From: Methylocystis parvus OBBP
GTDB taxonomy: Bacteria > Pseudomonadota > Alphaproteobacteria > Rhizobiales > Beijerinckiaceae
Assembly (NCBI RefSeq): GCF_027571405.1
Contig: NZ_CP092968.1
Location: 744,001-808,000 of the forward strand
Direction: 5' to 3'
DNA: 64,000 nucleotides
A model generated the notes under the pieces. That model searched no databases, was not told the DNA's origin, and saw only the letters and a list, made by a program, of their open reading frames with translations. Made by a program: the position numbers and the translations under genes. Below are positions 62,410 through 64,000 of the stretch, one piece after another; positions within the stretch are counted from its first letter, which is position 1, and the number at the start of each line of letters is the position of its first letter.

Positions 62410-62802
62410 TTAGCGCCGCGCGACGGCGCGAATGCGAATCTGCGCCGAAATTTCTTTGAGTTGGATCGCGATTTTGCGAAGGTAGGCGGGGCTGAACGAG
62501 CCGATTGGCTTCGGAGATTCCAAGTCATAGGCTTCGTCGCCCTGAACGAAATTATATTCGTCGAAAATCAGATAAGAAGGAAAGTCAAGCCCGCCGCGCC
62601 GGCACTCGATTTCGCTGGTCGCAAGGTGTGGGCGGTCGGCGCCCGGATTTTGCGAGGTGACGGGAAGGAGAAACAGGCGCGCCGGCGTTGTCGCCGTCCG
62701 GACGACGACACAGACCGGCCGCGATTTGCGGCCCATTTCCTCGCCGGCGTCAGCTTGGCGAGCCCACAGATAGCCGTAGCGAAGAACGTCGCCGGCCTTA
62801 AT
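62410..62802 (-). CDS. PemK/MazF-like toxin, probable non-standard (ATT) start
   Basis: Up to 130 aa. The residues following the Phd-type antitoxin stop read IKAGDVLRYGYLWARQADAGEEMGRKSRPVCVVVRT, the typical first strands of PemK/MazF-like ribonuclease toxins (KxGDVLRYxYLW...GRKxRPxVVV). LFLLPVTSQNP, SYLIFDEYNFVQGDEAYDLESPKPIGSFSPAYLRKIAIQL completes the family pattern. The only conventional start is ATG 62736 (108 aa), which would remove the first strand. An ATT at 62802, overlapping the antitoxin stop, fits domain boundaries and coupled translation. The toxin family is moderately certain; the start is inference. Confidence 0.68.
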   Translation of the reverse strand: MKAGDVLRYGYLWARQADAGEEMGRKSRPVCVVVRTATTPARLFLLPVTSQNPGADRPHLATSEIECRRGGLDFPSYLIFDEYNFVQGDEAYDLESPKPIGSFSPAYLRKIAIQLKEISAQIRIRAVARR

Positions 62803-63028
62803 CGATTATGGCGTCGAGGCCGCGCATCAGCTCGTCGTGAACGTTGTCGGGCGCGCCTTCGAGCGTGAAGGCGGGTTGAGGGCGTCCGACGAGCTGGCGG
62901 TAGCGGTCGGCCGACAGGATGATGAGACGTTCCCGGCCGTATTTGGTCAAGGCGACGGGTTCGCTGAGGGCGTTTTCGAGAATTTCGCCGCTCAGGCGAT
63001 TCATGTCGGAAAAGGAAAATTGTTTCAT
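62798..63028 (-). CDS. Phd/YefM-family antitoxin
   Basis: 76 aa. FSFSDMNRLSGEILENALSEPVALTKYGRERLIILSADRYRQLV is the classic Phd/YefM N-terminal DNA-binding and dimerisation domain; the C-terminal tail FTLEGAPDNVHDELMRGLDAIID should bind the toxin. The stop overlaps the predicted toxin start by 5 bp. A perfect inverted repeat at 63045-63068, directly upstream of the start codon, is the probable operator for autorepression. Confidence 0.9.
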   Translation of the reverse strand: MKQFSFSDMNRLSGEILENALSEPVALTKYGRERLIILSADRYRQLVGRPQPAFTLEGAPDNVHDELMRGLDAIID

Positions 63029-63044
63029 GGGCGCGCTCCGAGAG

Positions 63045-63068
63045 TAGGTAACTTACCTAAGTTACCTA
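63045..63068. promoter_or_regulatory. Operator of the Phd-type antitoxin operon
   Basis: Perfect 10-bp arms TAGGTAACTT (63045-63054) and AAGTTACCTA (63059-63068) around ACCT, 17 bp upstream of the antitoxin ATG. AGGTAACTTACCT also forms an overlapping dyad, so two antitoxin dimers could bind. Confidence 0.8.
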
Positions 63069-63297
63069 ATATCGGCAAGCGGCGCTGAAAAAGGCCGAGC
63101 GCTCATAGGCGCGACTTCCTATATTCATGATTCGCATAATCGATATTATGGAACCAAAAACGCCATCCCGGCAGGAGGGACGGGTTAATATGCGCGCCGA
63201 CGGAAATATCCGCCGACGCATTTGCGCGGACAGTCCGGAACCTACCACCTTGGCCGGACCCGGGCGCCGATTTTTTCAAATTATGGAAAATTCGCCG

Positions 63298-64000
63298 CTA
63301 ATCGCGCCGGTCTTGCAGTTCGATCTGCAGCCCGTCATAGGCCGGCTCGACATTGGCCGGCAGCACCGCGGCGAGCGCGTCGTAATCGAGATCGACATGC
63401 AGGTCGGTCAGAACGGCGCGCTTGGGGCGATAGAGATCGATGAAGGCCAGCGCCTGTTCGACGGATAGATGCGTGCCGTGGCGCTGCCAGCGCAGCGCAT
63501 CGATGATCCAGAGGTCGAGGCCCTCCAGAAATCGCGAACTCTCCGGCGGGATGGCGTTGAGGTCCGGCGTATAGGCCAGATTGCCGAAGCGGAAGCCCAG
63601 CGCGTCCATATCGCCATGGTCGAGCCGGAAAGGCGTCGCCTCGAGCGCACCGCCGGGGCCGTCGATCGTCACGGGCCGTCCGGGGTGCAGCCGGCGCTCG
63701 GTCATCAGCGGCGGATAGTAGCTGCCCGGGGGCGTGACGAAGATATAGCCGAATTTCTGCGTGACCTCGCGCGAGGTCGGCTCGTCCATATAGGCCGGGA
63801 TGCGCCGGCCGTTCTGGATCACGAGGCCGCGCAGATCGTCTATTCCGTGGGTGTGGTCGGCGTGCGGATGCGTGTAGAGCACGGCGTCGAGCCGCTTCAC
63901 GTCGGCGGCGATGAGTTGCTCGCGCAGATCAGGCCCGGTATCGACCAGCGCCTGCGTCGCCACGGCCTCGTGATCGCCTTGCGCCACGAGGATCGAGCAG
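63298..64000 (-). CDS. MBL-fold metallohydrolase (5' end outside window)
   Basis: At least 234 codons; the frame stays open to the window edge with C-S-I-L-V upstream of the first GTG, so the N-terminus is missing. The metal-binding motif HPHADHTHGID (HxHxDH) follows VLYTH. RLDHGDMDALGFRFGNLAYTPDLNAIP and the C-terminal AVLTDLHVDLDYDALAAVLPANVEPAYDGLQIEL match the PhnP-like branch that in alphaproteobacteria lies downstream of metG and tatD. The expected activity is phosphodiester or cyclic phosphate hydrolysis; the substrate is unknown. Confidence 0.9.
   Translation of the reverse strand, partial: CSILVAQGDHEAVATQALVDTGPDLREQLIAADVKRLDAVLYTHPHADHTHGIDDLRGLVIQNGRRIPAYMDEPTSREVTQKFGYIFVTPPGSYYPPLMTERRLHPGRPVTIDGPGGALEATPFRLDHGDMDALGFRFGNLAYTPDLNAIPPESSRFLEGLDLWIIDALRWQRHGTHLSVEQALAFIDLYRPKRAVLTDLHVDLDYDALAAVLPANVEPAYDGLQIELQDRRD

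Overview
The window is 64 kb of GC-rich chromosome from an alphaproteobacterium of the order Hyphomicrobiales (Rhizobiales). The evidence is the dusB-ntrB-ntrC / ntrY-ntrX-hfq-hflX gene order, a fused ispDF, a bacterial homologue of the complex I subunit NDUFS4, an orfA-pit type phosphate operon, a phasin with an alphaproteobacterial N-terminus, and several families typical of the order (DUF2865, DUF2478, DUF192). A Methylocystis/Methylosinus-like or Beijerinckiaceae source fits, including an aminotransferase resembling the hopanoid enzyme HpnO, but no diagnostic gene such as pmo is present, so genus is inference.

Layout. 0-10 kb: a truncated glycosyltransferase-like gene, rlmN, a small envelope cluster (ICMT-like methyltransferase, glycosyltransferase, chagasin-type inhibitor), an NDUFAF5-like methyltransferase, an L,D-transpeptidase, ybjN-proC, a TetR regulator and a DUF1778/GNAT toxin-antitoxin pair. 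10-20 kb: a marR-response regulator-sensor kinase operon divergent from ilvE, two glycine-rich secreted proteins, a class III aminotransferase, a double cold-shock protein with DUF192, tRNA-Pro, an NDUFS4-like gene, and two tandem tRNA-Arg genes with different anticodons. 20-30 kb: a Pho-box-controlled DUF47-pit pair, a Nudix-like gene, metC divergent from an orphan amino-acid-binding protein, DUF817, a pair of 186-bp structured repeats, DUF2478, a VWA-like/J-protein pair and a penicillin-binding carboxypeptidase with a SPOR domain. 30-45 kb: phasin, antiporter, a beta-helix secreted protein, dnaE, lipA, an orphan Flp pilin, ratA, cinA, arfB, an acyltransferase and a GGDEF-EAL protein. 45-64 kb: ispDF, dusB-ntrBC, a lower-GC island, ntrYX, hfq-hflX, an SMR transporter, cytochrome b561, mazG, a second double cold-shock protein, a Phd/PemK-like toxin-antitoxin pair and a truncated MBL hydrolase.

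Two things stand out. First, the island between ntrC and ntrY is a three-gene operon (a predicted dual-OB-domain protein followed by two different DUF488 proteins). All three genes appear to start with TTG, and the first is split by an intact IS5-type element. Removing the element and one 3-bp target copy restores one 226-codon frame exactly. Second, the 25.7-26.3 kb spacer carries two copies of a 186-bp element that can fold into a closed multi-branch structure plus a 3' hairpin. I do not recognise it. Smaller points are an Arg anticodon shift in a tandem tRNA duplication, an orphan Flp pilin with Lys at the conserved Glu5, and a PemK-like toxin with no conventional start codon at its natural N-terminus.

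All calls are by eye from sequence and memory of families; no database search was run.
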